From Deltaproteobacteria bacterium (lineage in GTDB: Bacteria; Myxococcota_A; Polyangia; Nannocystales; Nannocystaceae): a DNA stretch of 64,000 nt. The notes under the pieces were generated by a model, which worked only from the letters and a program-made list of their open reading frames with translations, had not been told where the DNA came from and ran no database searches. This document shows, piece after piece, positions 36,001 through 45,077 of this stretch; within the stretch, counting starts at the first letter, position 1, and each line of letters begins with the position of its first letter. The position numbers and the translations under genes are program-made. The stretch is taken from positions 3,267,501-3,331,500 of the forward strand of contig JADJEE010000012.1 of NCBI GenBank assembly GCA_016709225.1, given 5' to 3'.

Positions 36001-36632
36001 GGTGCATCCTCCTGCTCGAGGTCGTTGATCCGCTGCAACGGCGCAGCGCGCACCACATCGACGCGATCGTCGCGGAGCGCCTCGATCAGCGCGCGATAGG
36101 ACCGCTGATGGCGCGCGACGTCGTCGGTGCCTGCGAGCCGCAGCACGCCGTGCACGACCCACGGTGGCAGCCATCGCATGCCGCAGAGACTCGCCGTCTG
36201 CTCCCACGGTGCCAGCAACTCGCGCACCGTGAACCGGTTGCTGCCGCCGGCGCGATAGGCATCCTCCGGGCCACCGGTGGTCAGCGCGTTGAGCGTGAGC
36301 TTGCCGCGCAACTTGTCACCGCCCTCGCCGTAGGCCCAGCCGTACTCGAGCACGATGTCCTGCCACTGCTTGAGGATTGCGGGCGTCGAGTACCAGTAGA
36401 AAGGATGATGGAAGACGATGACGTCGTGCTCGAGCAACAAGGCCTGCTCGGCGCTCGGATCGATCGCCATCGTTGGGTAGCGCTCGTACAGATCGTTGAT
36501 CGTCACCCCCGGTAGGTCTCGGATCGCGTCGACCAGCGGCCGGGTGATCCGGGATCGCTCGAGCACCGGATGTGCGAGCTGGATCAGCACTCGTCGCGCG
36601 GGCGAGGGACGTGCTTCGGTGCTCCGGACCAC
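35997..36632 (-). CDS. kefF: KefF/KefG-like NAD(P)H oxidoreductase, antiporter ancillary subunit
   Basis: About 211 residues from GTG 36632, where the family sequence begins (RVLIQLAHPVLERSRITRPL). Signature FHHPFYWYSTPAILKQWQDI and LEYGWAYGEGGDKLRGK match the quinone oxidoreductase/flavodoxin-2 family to which KefF and KefG belong. It probably binds FMN and switches the antiporter on the cytoplasmic side. Its end overlaps the antiporter start, so the two are made together. A longer frame upstream to 36770 is Pro/Arg-rich and not supported. Symbol provisional. Confidence 0.9.
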   Translation of the reverse strand: MVRSTEARPSPARRVLIQLAHPVLERSRITRPLVDAIRDLPGVTINDLYERYPTMAIDPSAEQALLLEHDVIVFHHPFYWYSTPAILKQWQDIVLEYGWAYGEGGDKLRGKLTLNALTTGGPEDAYRAGGSNRFTVRELLAPWEQTASLCGMRWLPPWVVHGVLRLAGTDDVARHQRSYRALIEALRDDRVDVVRAAPLQRINDLEQEDAP

Positions 36633-36721
36633 GACGCCGGAGCATAGGGGAAGTGGGCGCGGCGCGTCAGCCGGCGGAGACGACGGGCGCTGCGATGCGC
36701 CGCCGCGACCGAGGCCATGCG

Positions 36722-38332
36722 TCACGAGCTGCAGGACAGCATCGAGCAACCCACGCGGTGACGCGCCCACTCGGGGCGCTTGGTCGCGAGCGCGTCGTGC
36801 TCGGGCTGCTCGTCGTAGGGTCGCTGCAGCACCGCCATCAACGTGTGCAAGCTTGCAAAGTCACCCTGCTCGGCGGCGTCGATCGCCTGCTGCGCGAGGT
36901 AGTTGCGCAGCACGTACTTGGGGTTGGTCGCGTGCATCCGTGCGCGGCGGAGCTCGTCGGGGGTGCCGTCGGCCTGCACGCGTGCGATCCACCGTCGCAG
37001 CCACGCCAGCATGCGCCCGTGCACGCGGCCGTCGACCGCGTCGGCGTACCACGCGGGCCGCACCGCCGCGAGCAGCTCGGCATCGGTGAGCGCGGACGTG
37101 GTTGGGATCTCACCGAGTCGCCGGTAGAAGATCGTCATGTCGGTCGGGGTCGCCGACAGCAGCCGCAGCAGCTCGTCGACCAGCGCGACGTCGCCGGTGG
37201 GTCCGTCGTCGTCGCGCATCGCCTCGAGTCCGAGCTTGCGACCCATCATCGTGCGTGAGCCGTGCTCGAAGCGCGCGACGTAGGCGTCGAGGCCGGCCTC
37301 GAGCCGCTGGCCGTCCGGCACCAGCGGCAGCAGGGCGCGGCCGAGCTGCGCGAGGTTCCACGCCGCCACCTGCCCTTGTTGGCCGAAGCGATAGCGTCGC
37401 GTGCCGGCGTCGGTGGTGTTCGGTGTCCAGTCGAGATCGAAGTCGTCGATCCAACCATAGGGGCCGTAGTCGATCGTCAGGCCCAGGACCGACATGTTGT
37501 CGGTGTTCATCACGCCGTGCACGAAGCCCACGCGCGCCCAGTCGATGACCATGTCGGCGGTGCGCTCGCAGACCTCGCGAAACCACGCCGCCCAGGTCTC
37601 GGGGCCTGGTGCGCCGAGCTCGAGCAGGTGCGGGTAGTCGTGGCGCACGCAGTAACCGAGCAGTGCCTCGAGCGTGGCGTGATCACGGCGCGCCGCGAAG
37701 ATCTCGAAGTTGCCGAAGCGCAGGAAGCTGGGCGCCACGCGGCAGACGATCGCCCCGGGTTCCTCGCGCGGGTGGCCGTCGTACAGCATGTCCCGCACCA
37801 CGCGATCGCCGGTCGTCACCAGCGTCAGTGCGCGGGTGGTGGCGATCCCCAGCGCGTGCATGGCCTCGCTGCAGGCGAACTCGCGCAGCGACGATCGCAG
37901 CACCGCTCGGCCGTCGCCGGCCCGCGAGTAGGGCGTGGGCCCGGCGCCCTTGAGCTGCAGCTCGAAGCGCGCGCCGTCGGGCGCGACCCACTCGCCGAGC
38001 ATGATCGCCCGGCCGTCCCCCAGCTGGCCGGCCCAGTTGCCGAACTGATGACCGCCGTAGCAGGCGGCCCAGGTGCGCATGCCGGGCAGGGTCGCGTTGC
38101 CGGCCATGGCCTCGACGAAGCGTGGGTCCTCGAACAGCGCCGGCGCGAGGCCCATGCGGGCCGCGAGCTCGCGGGAGTAGGCGACCAGCTTCGGCGCGGC
38201 AACGCGGGTCGGCGTGACCGCAGACCAGCACGCACCGGTCACCTGCCGTCGTCGCGGGTCGCCTGAGGCGTCGCCCGGGAGCTCGCGGAGGAAGCGGTCG
38301 TCGAGGCGGAGTTCGTCGGCAGCGGCGATCAC
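36722..38332 (-). CDS. selO: SelO (YdiU/UPF0061) protein adenylyltransferase
   Basis: 536 residues from GTG 38332. The pseudokinase-fold family is clear: YGGHQFGNWAGQLGDGRAIM, WVAPDGARFELQLKGAGPTP, YSRAGDGRAVLRSSLREFAC, RVGFVHGVMNTDNMSVLGLT and DYGPYGWIDDFDLDWTPNTT. SelO transfers AMP to protein Ser/Thr/Tyr and takes part in redox homeostasis. The tail VGCSMLSCSS keeps the conserved C-terminal CxS position, Cys where eukaryotic SelO has selenocysteine. Located 89 bases upstream of the kefF start, same strand; a shared redox theme is possible. Confidence 0.95.
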   Translation of the reverse strand: MIAAADELRLDDRFLRELPGDASGDPRRRQVTGACWSAVTPTRVAAPKLVAYSRELAARMGLAPALFEDPRFVEAMAGNATLPGMRTWAACYGGHQFGNWAGQLGDGRAIMLGEWVAPDGARFELQLKGAGPTPYSRAGDGRAVLRSSLREFACSEAMHALGIATTRALTLVTTGDRVVRDMLYDGHPREEPGAIVCRVAPSFLRFGNFEIFAARRDHATLEALLGYCVRHDYPHLLELGAPGPETWAAWFREVCERTADMVIDWARVGFVHGVMNTDNMSVLGLTIDYGPYGWIDDFDLDWTPNTTDAGTRRYRFGQQGQVAAWNLAQLGRALLPLVPDGQRLEAGLDAYVARFEHGSRTMMGRKLGLEAMRDDDGPTGDVALVDELLRLLSATPTDMTIFYRRLGEIPTTSALTDAELLAAVRPAWYADAVDGRVHGRMLAWLRRWIARVQADGTPDELRRARMHATNPKYVLRNYLAQQAIDAAEQGDFASLHTLMAVLQRPYDEQPEHDALATKRPEWARHRVGCSMLSCSS

Positions 38333-38452
38333 GGTCCCCGCGGAGCTTGGCACCAATTGCCAGCGGTGGCGAAGTCGGGTCTTGGCCTGGTCACGGTACC
38401 AGCACCCGCGGGCGCGCGGCGCCACCGGGGCTTGCCTGCTACGCTCATCGAC

Positions 38453-39025
38453 GTGGAGTCCCCGACGCCGTCGCGACGCTGGCCGCGCTTCGTGGTCGGC
38501 GTGTTGCTGCTGGCGGTGGTGGTGTTGGTGCTCACCAGCGATCTCAGCTCGGACCTGAGCGGCCCCGTGCTGCGCGATCGATTGCTGTCGTGGGGGCCGT
38601 GGGGGCCGATCGCATTCGTCGTCGCCTTTGCGCTGCTGCAGCCGTTCGGGCTCTCGGCCCATGTGTTCATCATCGCCGCGAGCCTGGTGTGGTCGCCGCT
38701 GCCGGGCGCGGCGCTGTCGTGGCTCGGCGCGACCGCGGCGGGCTGTGTGGCGTTCGGGTTTGCGCGGTGGATGGGCCGCGGCTGGGTGCAGTCGCGGCTG
38801 CCATCACGGCTGGTCCGCTGGGATCAGCGCCTGGCCGACCACGGCTTCCGCACCGTGCTGGTGCTGCGGCTGCTGTTCTTCACGCTCGGGCCGATGCAGC
38901 TCATGCTCGGGGTCTCGAAGGTCCGCTTCGGCGCGTTCGTGCTGGGCACGATGCTCGGGGTGCTGCCCGTCATCGTGCTCGAGAGCTACGTCGGCGCCGG
39001 GCTCGTGACCTGGCTGTTCTCGTAG
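38453..39025 (+). CDS. TVP38/TMEM64-family (VTT domain) membrane protein
   Basis: 190 residues from GTG 38453. Five or six hydrophobic segments; the VTT core is AFALLQPFGLSAHVFIIAAS, then GAALSWLGATAAGCVAFGFA and VLRLLFFTLGPMQLMLGVSK. The family (with DedA relatives) is linked to lipid scrambling or membrane-lipid transport. Divergent from selO with about 120 bases between starts. The upstream ATG at 38357 would add a Pro/Ala-rich leader that lacks family similarity, so GTG is preferred. Confidence 0.88.
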   Translation: MESPTPSRRWPRFVVGVLLLAVVVLVLTSDLSSDLSGPVLRDRLLSWGPWGPIAFVVAFALLQPFGLSAHVFIIAASLVWSPLPGAALSWLGATAAGCVAFGFARWMGRGWVQSRLPSRLVRWDQRLADHGFRTVLVLRLLFFTLGPMQLMLGVSKVRFGAFVLGTMLGVLPVIVLESYVGAGLVTWLFS

Positions 39026-39032
39026 CGGCGCA

Positions 39033-40400
39033 TCACGGGTTGGCCTGGTTGCGCGCGAACACGAAGCGCAGCGGCAGCGTCGTCACACCCGGCGGCGCGC
39101 AGGCCAGCGGCACCCGTCGCAGCTCTCGCCCCAGGCACGCCGCGAGCTGGATGGTCTCCGGCTTGTCGAAGGGGCCGTCGATCTCGACGTCCCGCACGCG
39201 ACCGTCCTCGTGCAGATGCAGCAGCACGTCGGCGGCGAGCTCGTCGTGGGGTCGGTGCTCGAACAGGCAGCGATCGACGACGCCGTGGGCCTCGATCTGA
39301 TCCAACCACGGCGCCAGCCCCTCGCGATCGGAGCCCGGGCCGATCTCGAGGTGGCCGGCATCGATCGACATGCCCGGTCGCAGGCTCGCGCTCGCGAAGT
39401 CGTGCGCGGTGAATCGCAGGCGACGGCCAGCGCGCCCGGGCGCGAAGCGAGCCTCCTGCACGACGGTGCACAGGCACTCGGCCTCGTGTGTGCGGGCGAG
39501 CGGCGAGCGGGACTCGCTCTCGCACCGCGCCACGTCGCCGCCGGTCGACACCGCCACCCGCAGCTCCCAGAAGATGGACGCAAACGGATCCGGGTGGTCA
39601 CAGCCGGCCGCGGGTCGTTCGAGCGCGGCGATGCGTTCGTCCGGTGGCTCGCCGCGCCAAGGCCCGAGCGGTATCGGCGTCGTGAAGAAGATCGGGCCCG
39701 GCGCGCTGGTGCCCATGCCGATGAGTGAGAGCCGCATCGGGTCCTCGACGGGGGCGAGCGCGAGCGCTGCGGCGTGCCATGCCTGCGGATCACCCGGCCG
39801 CGTGACGACAGGGCTCTGGAGGAACGCGATGTCGCCGGCCCGCTCGATGTTCACGCGGAGCCGGCAACCGTCGATGCACTCCAGCTCGACGCGGGCCAGC
39901 GGCGTGTGTCGGAACCACCGCGCGATCATGTCCTGCTCGCGCAGTCCGACCGCACACTGTCGCTGGCCCTCGGGCAGCAACACGCCCGTCGCGGCGGCGC
40001 GCTCGAGTGCCTCGAGCTCGTCGAGCGATGCGACCTCGAGGCCGCGCGCACGCAGACTCGAGGCGATCACGCGCCGCAGCGCGAGTCGCTCGTCGCGGAA
40101 CAACGCGGTGCCGCCGTCGTCGTGCGGCAGCAAGATCACGATCGCGCCCGCGGGCAGCCCACTGTCGACCGCCGCGAGCGATGCCGTCACGGGTGAACGC
40201 TTCGCGGCGGCGTGCCCCGCGGGCGTGGCGGTGTCCGACGCCATCGCCTCCGACGATGCGGTGGTGGTCTCCGCAGCCTGCGCGCGCACGGGGTGGGCGG
40301 CCGTCGACGCCGTGGTCGGCCGGCATCCCAGCGCGCTCGCGAGCAGCGCGAGCCGCAGGGTGGCGGTCGTGGCCGTCGATCGAACCGTCATGGCGGCCAT
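39033..40400 (-). CDS. Predicted lipoprotein of unknown function
   Basis: 455 residues from ATG 40400 (ATG 40391 also possible). The signal region ends LALLASALGCRPTT, a lipobox. The mature chain is Ala-rich at first, then mixed. It has a cysteine-containing stretch ELECIDGCRLRVNIERAGDI and, near the end, a part resembling the TonB/energy-transducer C-terminus in its spacing (DELAADVLLHLHEDGRVRDV, LAACLGRELRRVPLACAPPG). That likeness is weak. Divergent from the kinase gene at 40466 with 65 bases between starts. Confidence 0.75.
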   Translation of the reverse strand: MAAMTVRSTATTATLRLALLASALGCRPTTASTAAHPVRAQAAETTTASSEAMASDTATPAGHAAAKRSPVTASLAAVDSGLPAGAIVILLPHDDGGTALFRDERLALRRVIASSLRARGLEVASLDELEALERAAATGVLLPEGQRQCAVGLREQDMIARWFRHTPLARVELECIDGCRLRVNIERAGDIAFLQSPVVTRPGDPQAWHAAALALAPVEDPMRLSLIGMGTSAPGPIFFTTPIPLGPWRGEPPDERIAALERPAAGCDHPDPFASIFWELRVAVSTGGDVARCESESRSPLARTHEAECLCTVVQEARFAPGRAGRRLRFTAHDFASASLRPGMSIDAGHLEIGPGSDREGLAPWLDQIEAHGVVDRCLFEHRPHDELAADVLLHLHEDGRVRDVEIDGPFDKPETIQLAACLGRELRRVPLACAPPGVTTLPLRFVFARNQANP

Positions 40401-40465
40401 TGTGACAGCAAACGCCGGGGCGGGGTTCCGCTCGAAGCGTCGGTGCCCCGCGTGGGGTGCGAGCG

Positions 40466-43249
40466 ATGGCATGCTGGCGTGGCGTGAGCACCGGCGGGCC
40501 CGAGACGATCGACGACGAGCTGCCCGAGCGCACTTCGAGCGCCGACATGCCCCGTCGGATCGGCCGCTACCTCGTGATCGAGGTGCTCGGGCAAGGCGCG
40601 ATGGGGATCGTGTACGCGGCGTTCGATCCCGATCTCTCGCGCAAGCTCGCGATCAAGCTGCTGCACCACCGCGAGGACTCGCCCACGGCGCACTCGCGGC
40701 TCGTTCGCGAGGCCCAGGCGCTGGCGCGGCTGTCCCATGCCAACGTCGTGCAGATCTACGACGTCGGGACCCACGAGGGCGCGGTCTTCGTGGCCATGGA
40801 GCTGGTGCAGGGCCGCACGCTGCGTCGGTGGCGGCTCGATCATCCCGACGCGCCGTGGGACGAGATCCTGGGCCTGTTGCGCGCGGTCGGTCGTGGCCTT
40901 GCCGCAGCGCACGATCGCGGCATCGTGCATCGCGACGTCAAGCCCGACAACGTGCTGGTCGGCGACGACGGCAGCGTGCGCGTCGTCGACTTCGGACTCG
41001 CGCGCGCGGCCGATGGCCTCGAGGAGCCCATCGTGTCGTCGCCGTCGCAGGAGCGCTCGGGGGCGGTGCTGGCCGAACTCGCCGACGAGACCGCGTCGGA
41101 CTCGCTGGGCGAACGCATGACGCGAACCGGCGCGCGCCTGGGCACGCCAGCGTACATGGCCCCGGAGCAGTGGACCGGCGGCGCTGTCGATGCGCGCACC
41201 GATCAGTTCGCGTTCTGCGTGCTGGCGTGGGAGGCGTTGTATGGTGAGCGGCCGTTCGGGGCCGACAACCTCGCGATGCTCGGCTACGCGATCACGCACG
41301 GTGAGGTGCGCATGCCGGCGACCACCGGTCGCGTGCCGGCGTGGGTGCAGAAGCTGTTGCTCCGCGGGCTGCAGCGCGAGCCGCCGGCGCGGCACCCCGA
41401 TCTGCATGCGCTGGTCCGCGGGCTCGAGCGCGATCCGGCGCGCTCGCGTCGACACGTGGTGGTGGGTGTGGTCGCCGCGGGGGCGATCCTCGGCAGCGCC
41501 TGGCTCGGTGCCTCGCTCGAGCGGCGCGGCAGCGTCGATCCGTGCGCGACGGCCACCGATGCGCTCGCGGGGGTTTGGGACGACGCACGTCGCAGCGCCG
41601 CGGCGACCGCGTTCACCGCGAGCGGGCGCAGCTACGCCGCCGACGCGTGGTCGCGCGTCGATGCGGGCATGAACGCGTGGGCCGAGCGCTACCTCGACGC
41701 GCGACACGGGGCCTGTGAGGCGACCCAAGTGCGCCACGAGCAGTCGTCCGATGCGCTCGATCTGCGCATGGCCTGCCTCGATCGTCAGCGCGATGCCTTC
41801 GATCAGCTGCTCGCGGTGTTCGAGCACGCCGACGCCGACGTGGTCGATGGCGCGGCACGGGCGATCGCAGCGCTGCCGGTCGCCGATGAGTGCGCCGACG
41901 CGCAGCGACTGCGCACCGATGCCGCCGAGCCCGACGATCCCGAGCTCCGTGCCCGCGTCGACGCGCTGCGCACACGCATGGCCCGCGCCCGTGCGCTGCA
42001 CACCGCGGGTCGCTACGATGCCGCTGCCGCCGCACTCGGCGAGCTCGCCGACGCCGCGCTCGCCACCGACTGGGCGCCGCTGCGTGCCGAGCTGCGCGAT
42101 CTCCAAGGCAGCATCACGCTGGCGCTCGGCGATGCGGCGCTCGCCGAGGCGCTCTTGCGCGACGGCCTGTGGACCGCACTCGCAGCCGGTCGCGATCACG
42201 CGGCGTGGTCGTGCGCGGTCACGCTCGCCAGCGCGCTGGCCGAGCTGCCGCAGCGGGCGGCCGAGGCCCGCAGCACCTGCGAGCTCGCGGATGCCGAGCG
42301 GCAGCGGCTGCAGCTGGGCCCCCGCGCGGCTTCGCAGGTCGAGACCACACGCTTCCGTGTCGAGGTCGCCGCGGGCGACTACGCGGCCGCGCGCGCACAC
42401 ATCGAGCGGGCCATTGCGCTGCGCGAGCAGGCCGGCGCCGTCGACGACGTCGACTACGCCGGTGCGCTCGCGAACCTCGGCACGGTGACCGGCATGATGG
42501 GCGATCCGCAGCGCGCCGCCGAGCTGGTCGGGCGTGCGGTCGAGCTGCGCGAGCGCGTGCAGGCACCGGGACACCCCGCGGTTGCCCGCGAGCTGCACAA
42601 CCTCGGCTCGATGTTCGCGCAGTCGGGTCGCTACGACGAGGCTCGGCCGTTGCTCGAGCGCGCGCTCGTCATCAAGCGCGAGGCGCTCGGCGAGCGACAC
42701 CCCGATCTCGCCTACACCCACGTCGCGCTCGGCAACGTCGCGGTCGCACAGGATCGCTTCGAGGACGCGGAGCAGCACCTGCGCGCCGCGATCGCGATCG
42801 ACGAGCTCGCGCTCGGCGTCGATCACCCGAACTTGGCCTACGCGTTGCTGGGCCTCGGCGATCGCTTCATCCGCGACGGCCACCCCGAGCTGGCACTGCC
42901 GCCGCTGCGACGCGCGCTCGCGATCCGCGAGGCCGCACAGGGCCCCGACCATCCCGAGATCGCCTACGTGGTGCTCGCGCTGGGGGTCGCGCTGCTCGAG
43001 TCCGGCGATGCCGCAGCCGCGATCCCACCGCTCGAGCGCGGCCGCGTCATGCTCGAGCAGCTGGGCGCGCCCAACGAGCGCGCCGACATCGAGTGGCCGC
43101 TCGCCCGCGCGCGATGGCAGGCCAACGACGATCGTCCGGCCGCGGTCGCGCTGGCCCGGGCCGCGCGGGAGCACTACCGCGAAGCCGAGCAGGCCGACAA
43201 CGTCGCGGCGATCGACGCGTGGCTGAGCGACGCCGCGCACGCGCACTAA
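40466..43249 (+). CDS. Hanks-type Ser/Thr protein kinase with TPR array
   Basis: About 927 residues from ATG 40466 (GTG 40484 is an alternative). Kinase domain ~30-320: LGQGAMGIVYAAFDPDLSRK, LAIKLLHHRE, HRDVKPDNVLVGDD, VVDFGLARA, GTPAYMAPEQWTGG. Catalytic residues are complete. A membrane segment follows (VVVGVVAAGAILGSAWLGAS). The C-terminal ~550 residues carry TPR repeats of the type ELHNLGSMFAQSGRYDEARP, LLERALVIKREALGERHPDL and AYTHVALGNVAVAQDRFEDA. TPR-kinases of this layout are common in myxobacteria and probably assemble signalling complexes. Targets unknown. Confidence 0.93.
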   Translation: MACWRGVSTGGPETIDDELPERTSSADMPRRIGRYLVIEVLGQGAMGIVYAAFDPDLSRKLAIKLLHHREDSPTAHSRLVREAQALARLSHANVVQIYDVGTHEGAVFVAMELVQGRTLRRWRLDHPDAPWDEILGLLRAVGRGLAAAHDRGIVHRDVKPDNVLVGDDGSVRVVDFGLARAADGLEEPIVSSPSQERSGAVLAELADETASDSLGERMTRTGARLGTPAYMAPEQWTGGAVDARTDQFAFCVLAWEALYGERPFGADNLAMLGYAITHGEVRMPATTGRVPAWVQKLLLRGLQREPPARHPDLHALVRGLERDPARSRRHVVVGVVAAGAILGSAWLGASLERRGSVDPCATATDALAGVWDDARRSAAATAFTASGRSYAADAWSRVDAGMNAWAERYLDARHGACEATQVRHEQSSDALDLRMACLDRQRDAFDQLLAVFEHADADVVDGAARAIAALPVADECADAQRLRTDAAEPDDPELRARVDALRTRMARARALHTAGRYDAAAAALGELADAALATDWAPLRAELRDLQGSITLALGDAALAEALLRDGLWTALAAGRDHAAWSCAVTLASALAELPQRAAEARSTCELADAERQRLQLGPRAASQVETTRFRVEVAAGDYAAARAHIERAIALREQAGAVDDVDYAGALANLGTVTGMMGDPQRAAELVGRAVELRERVQAPGHPAVARELHNLGSMFAQSGRYDEARPLLERALVIKREALGERHPDLAYTHVALGNVAVAQDRFEDAEQHLRAAIAIDELALGVDHPNLAYALLGLGDRFIRDGHPELALPPLRRALAIREAAQGPDHPEIAYVVLALGVALLESGDAAAAIPPLERGRVMLEQLGAPNERADIEWPLARARWQANDDRPAAVALARAAREHYREAEQADNVAAIDAWLSDAAHAH

Positions 43250-43304
43250 AGCCGTCACATTCCTGGCCGGTGCGGCTCGAAGGCAGCAGGAGACTGTGTT
43301 GCCC

Positions 43305-45050
43305 ATGTCACACCGCGCCCGCGCCATCGTCGTGCTCGCCACCCTCGGGACCCTGCTGGGTGGTCGCGCCGAGGCCACCCCCAGCGCACGGCTGCACGTG
43401 CAAGTGCCCGTGGACGTCGGCAACCCCGGCGCCACGCGCCTCGATTCCATCGAGGGCTACGGCGACACGGCGACCTTCAATCGTGACTTCACCGTCCCCT
43501 ACGATCAGCTCACCACGCTGATCGAAGCCGAGATCGCCAAGGTCGCCAAGCCCCTCGACGGCAAGATCGTGCTGACCGACCCGGTCGCCGATGTCACCTA
43601 CAAGATCAAGTTCAAGCCCAAGTTCAAGTTCACCAAGAAGAACCAGCCCAAGTTCACGCAGGTCGGTCCTTCGAGCGATGCGACCTTCGACGTCTCGCTC
43701 GACACCGCGGCGCGGCTGGACGTGCACATCGACGTGCACGCCGAGACCTGGAGTGACTCCGCCGACGTGCCGGTCGACGTGTTCGTGACGGTCGCGGCCA
43801 AGGCCAAGGTGCGCGTGAAGCTGTGGCCCAAGATCGAGGCGGAGGATGTCGACGTCGAGTTCTCGCTGTCGGACTCGAACATCGATCTCGAGCTCAATGG
43901 CACCGCGGTGAAGCTCGGCGCCAAGTGGGGCACGGTGCTCGGGGTCTCGCCGGTCGGCATCTTCGCCGGCGGTATCCTGCTGGGCCCACTGGCGGCGATC
44001 CTCGCCAACGAGGCCGCCGACATCGTCGAGGACAAGCTCAAGTCCGAGGCCAAGAAGCGGCTCGCCGCGGCGCTCGACAAGTTCAGCGGTGAGGTCGAGA
44101 GCCGCGTGCGCGACGAGATCGACCCCAAGATCGCGCAGGCCAACGCGGTGAAGGACAAGGCCTTGAACACGCCGGTCGAGGGCACCGGCAAGACCCTGTC
44201 GCAGCTCGTCGCCGACCTCGGCGCGAGCTTCGAGGTCCACGTCGCGACGCCGGGCGATGCACTCGCCGCATCGGCCGTGTTGCGCATGTCGGGCGCGGCG
44301 GCGGGCGGCACGTTGCGCGGCAAGGTCCGCGTGCCGACGCAGGCGTGCCAGTACGTCACCGGCAACGGCTGGCTGAAGGGCGCCAAGATCCCCGTGGGCA
44401 TGACGCCGGCGAACGAGGACCTCGCCAAGAAGCTCGGTCAGTCGTGCAGCGCGGTGTTCGACGCGACGAGCATTGCTCGTCAGCTCTACCTGGGCGGCAA
44501 TCCCCGCCGCGTGCTGGGCACGGAGGCCGAGAACCGCGCGTCGTGGAAGACCGGCGGCACCCTCGACTTCACCGGAAAGCTGTCGAAGACCGACGACTAC
44601 TACGAGTGCGCCTTCGAGGTCACCGGCCTACCCAAGGCCTCGATCCTCGACATCGAGAGCGCTGCCGCCCTCGATGCGCGACTGAACGAGGAGACCTATG
44701 ACGAGCGGCTGCTCGTGCTCTCGGCGGGCGGTGCGACCGCGGTGTTCGATCGGTTCATCGATCCGGTGCCCGGCGCGAGCACCAACGGCGTCGTGCTCGG
44801 CGGACCGGGTCAGTGCCACGGTCACGGCGGCGGCGGCAAGGCGCTCACGCCGAGTCAGGCCAAGGAGCTGCTCGACAAGTTCGATCCCGAGAAGTGCCCC
44901 AGCTGCGGCATTCGACAGCAACGCGGCACCAACATCTACGAGGTCGTCGACATGGCGAAGTTCGAGGCCGCCGCAGGGGTCCCCTCGCTCAAGACCGCGG
45001 TCGGTCGATTGCCGAGCGTGAACGCGGGCGCCGCCCGGGGCGTGCGGTAG
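43305..45050 (+). CDS. Secreted protein of unknown family
   Basis: 581 residues from ATG 43305; GTG 43296, only three bases after an AGGAG, is an alternative. Signal peptide AIVVLATLGTLLGGRAEATP. Notable parts are a Lys/Phe-rich stretch IKFKPKFKFTKKNQPKF, an Asp/Val-rich beta region (LDVHIDVHAETWSDSADVPV), a Gly/Ala-rich hydrophobic segment GVSPVGIFAGGILLGPLAAI, and a helical Lys/Glu part DKLKSEAKKRLAAALDKFSG. Near the C-terminus HGHGGGGK and CPSCGI could bind metal. No family recognised; probably acts in the periplasm or on the surface. Confidence 0.8.
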   Translation: MSHRARAIVVLATLGTLLGGRAEATPSARLHVQVPVDVGNPGATRLDSIEGYGDTATFNRDFTVPYDQLTTLIEAEIAKVAKPLDGKIVLTDPVADVTYKIKFKPKFKFTKKNQPKFTQVGPSSDATFDVSLDTAARLDVHIDVHAETWSDSADVPVDVFVTVAAKAKVRVKLWPKIEAEDVDVEFSLSDSNIDLELNGTAVKLGAKWGTVLGVSPVGIFAGGILLGPLAAILANEAADIVEDKLKSEAKKRLAAALDKFSGEVESRVRDEIDPKIAQANAVKDKALNTPVEGTGKTLSQLVADLGASFEVHVATPGDALAASAVLRMSGAAAGGTLRGKVRVPTQACQYVTGNGWLKGAKIPVGMTPANEDLAKKLGQSCSAVFDATSIARQLYLGGNPRRVLGTEAENRASWKTGGTLDFTGKLSKTDDYYECAFEVTGLPKASILDIESAAALDARLNEETYDERLLVLSAGGATAVFDRFIDPVPGASTNGVVLGGPGQCHGHGGGGKALTPSQAKELLDKFDPEKCPSCGIRQQRGTNIYEVVDMAKFEAAAGVPSLKTAVGRLPSVNAGAARGVR

Positions 45051-45066
45051 TCGACGCCCGGGCGGC
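45030..45066. terminator. Long GC-rich hairpin between convergent genes
   Basis: The arms at 45030-45043 and 45054-45066 pair over 13 bases with one bulged G and a 10-base loop that contains the stop codon of the 43305 gene. It lies between genes ending at 45050 and 45078 on opposite strands, so it could end both transcripts. No T-run on either side. Confidence 0.5.
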
Positions 45067-45077
45067 TCGCGCACGCG

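Noticed and set aside
40388..43450. Very long minus-strand open frame opposite the TPR kinase
   Set aside because: Arg/Val/Ala-rich without domains; a mirror of the GC-rich codon pattern of the real plus-strand kinase gene.
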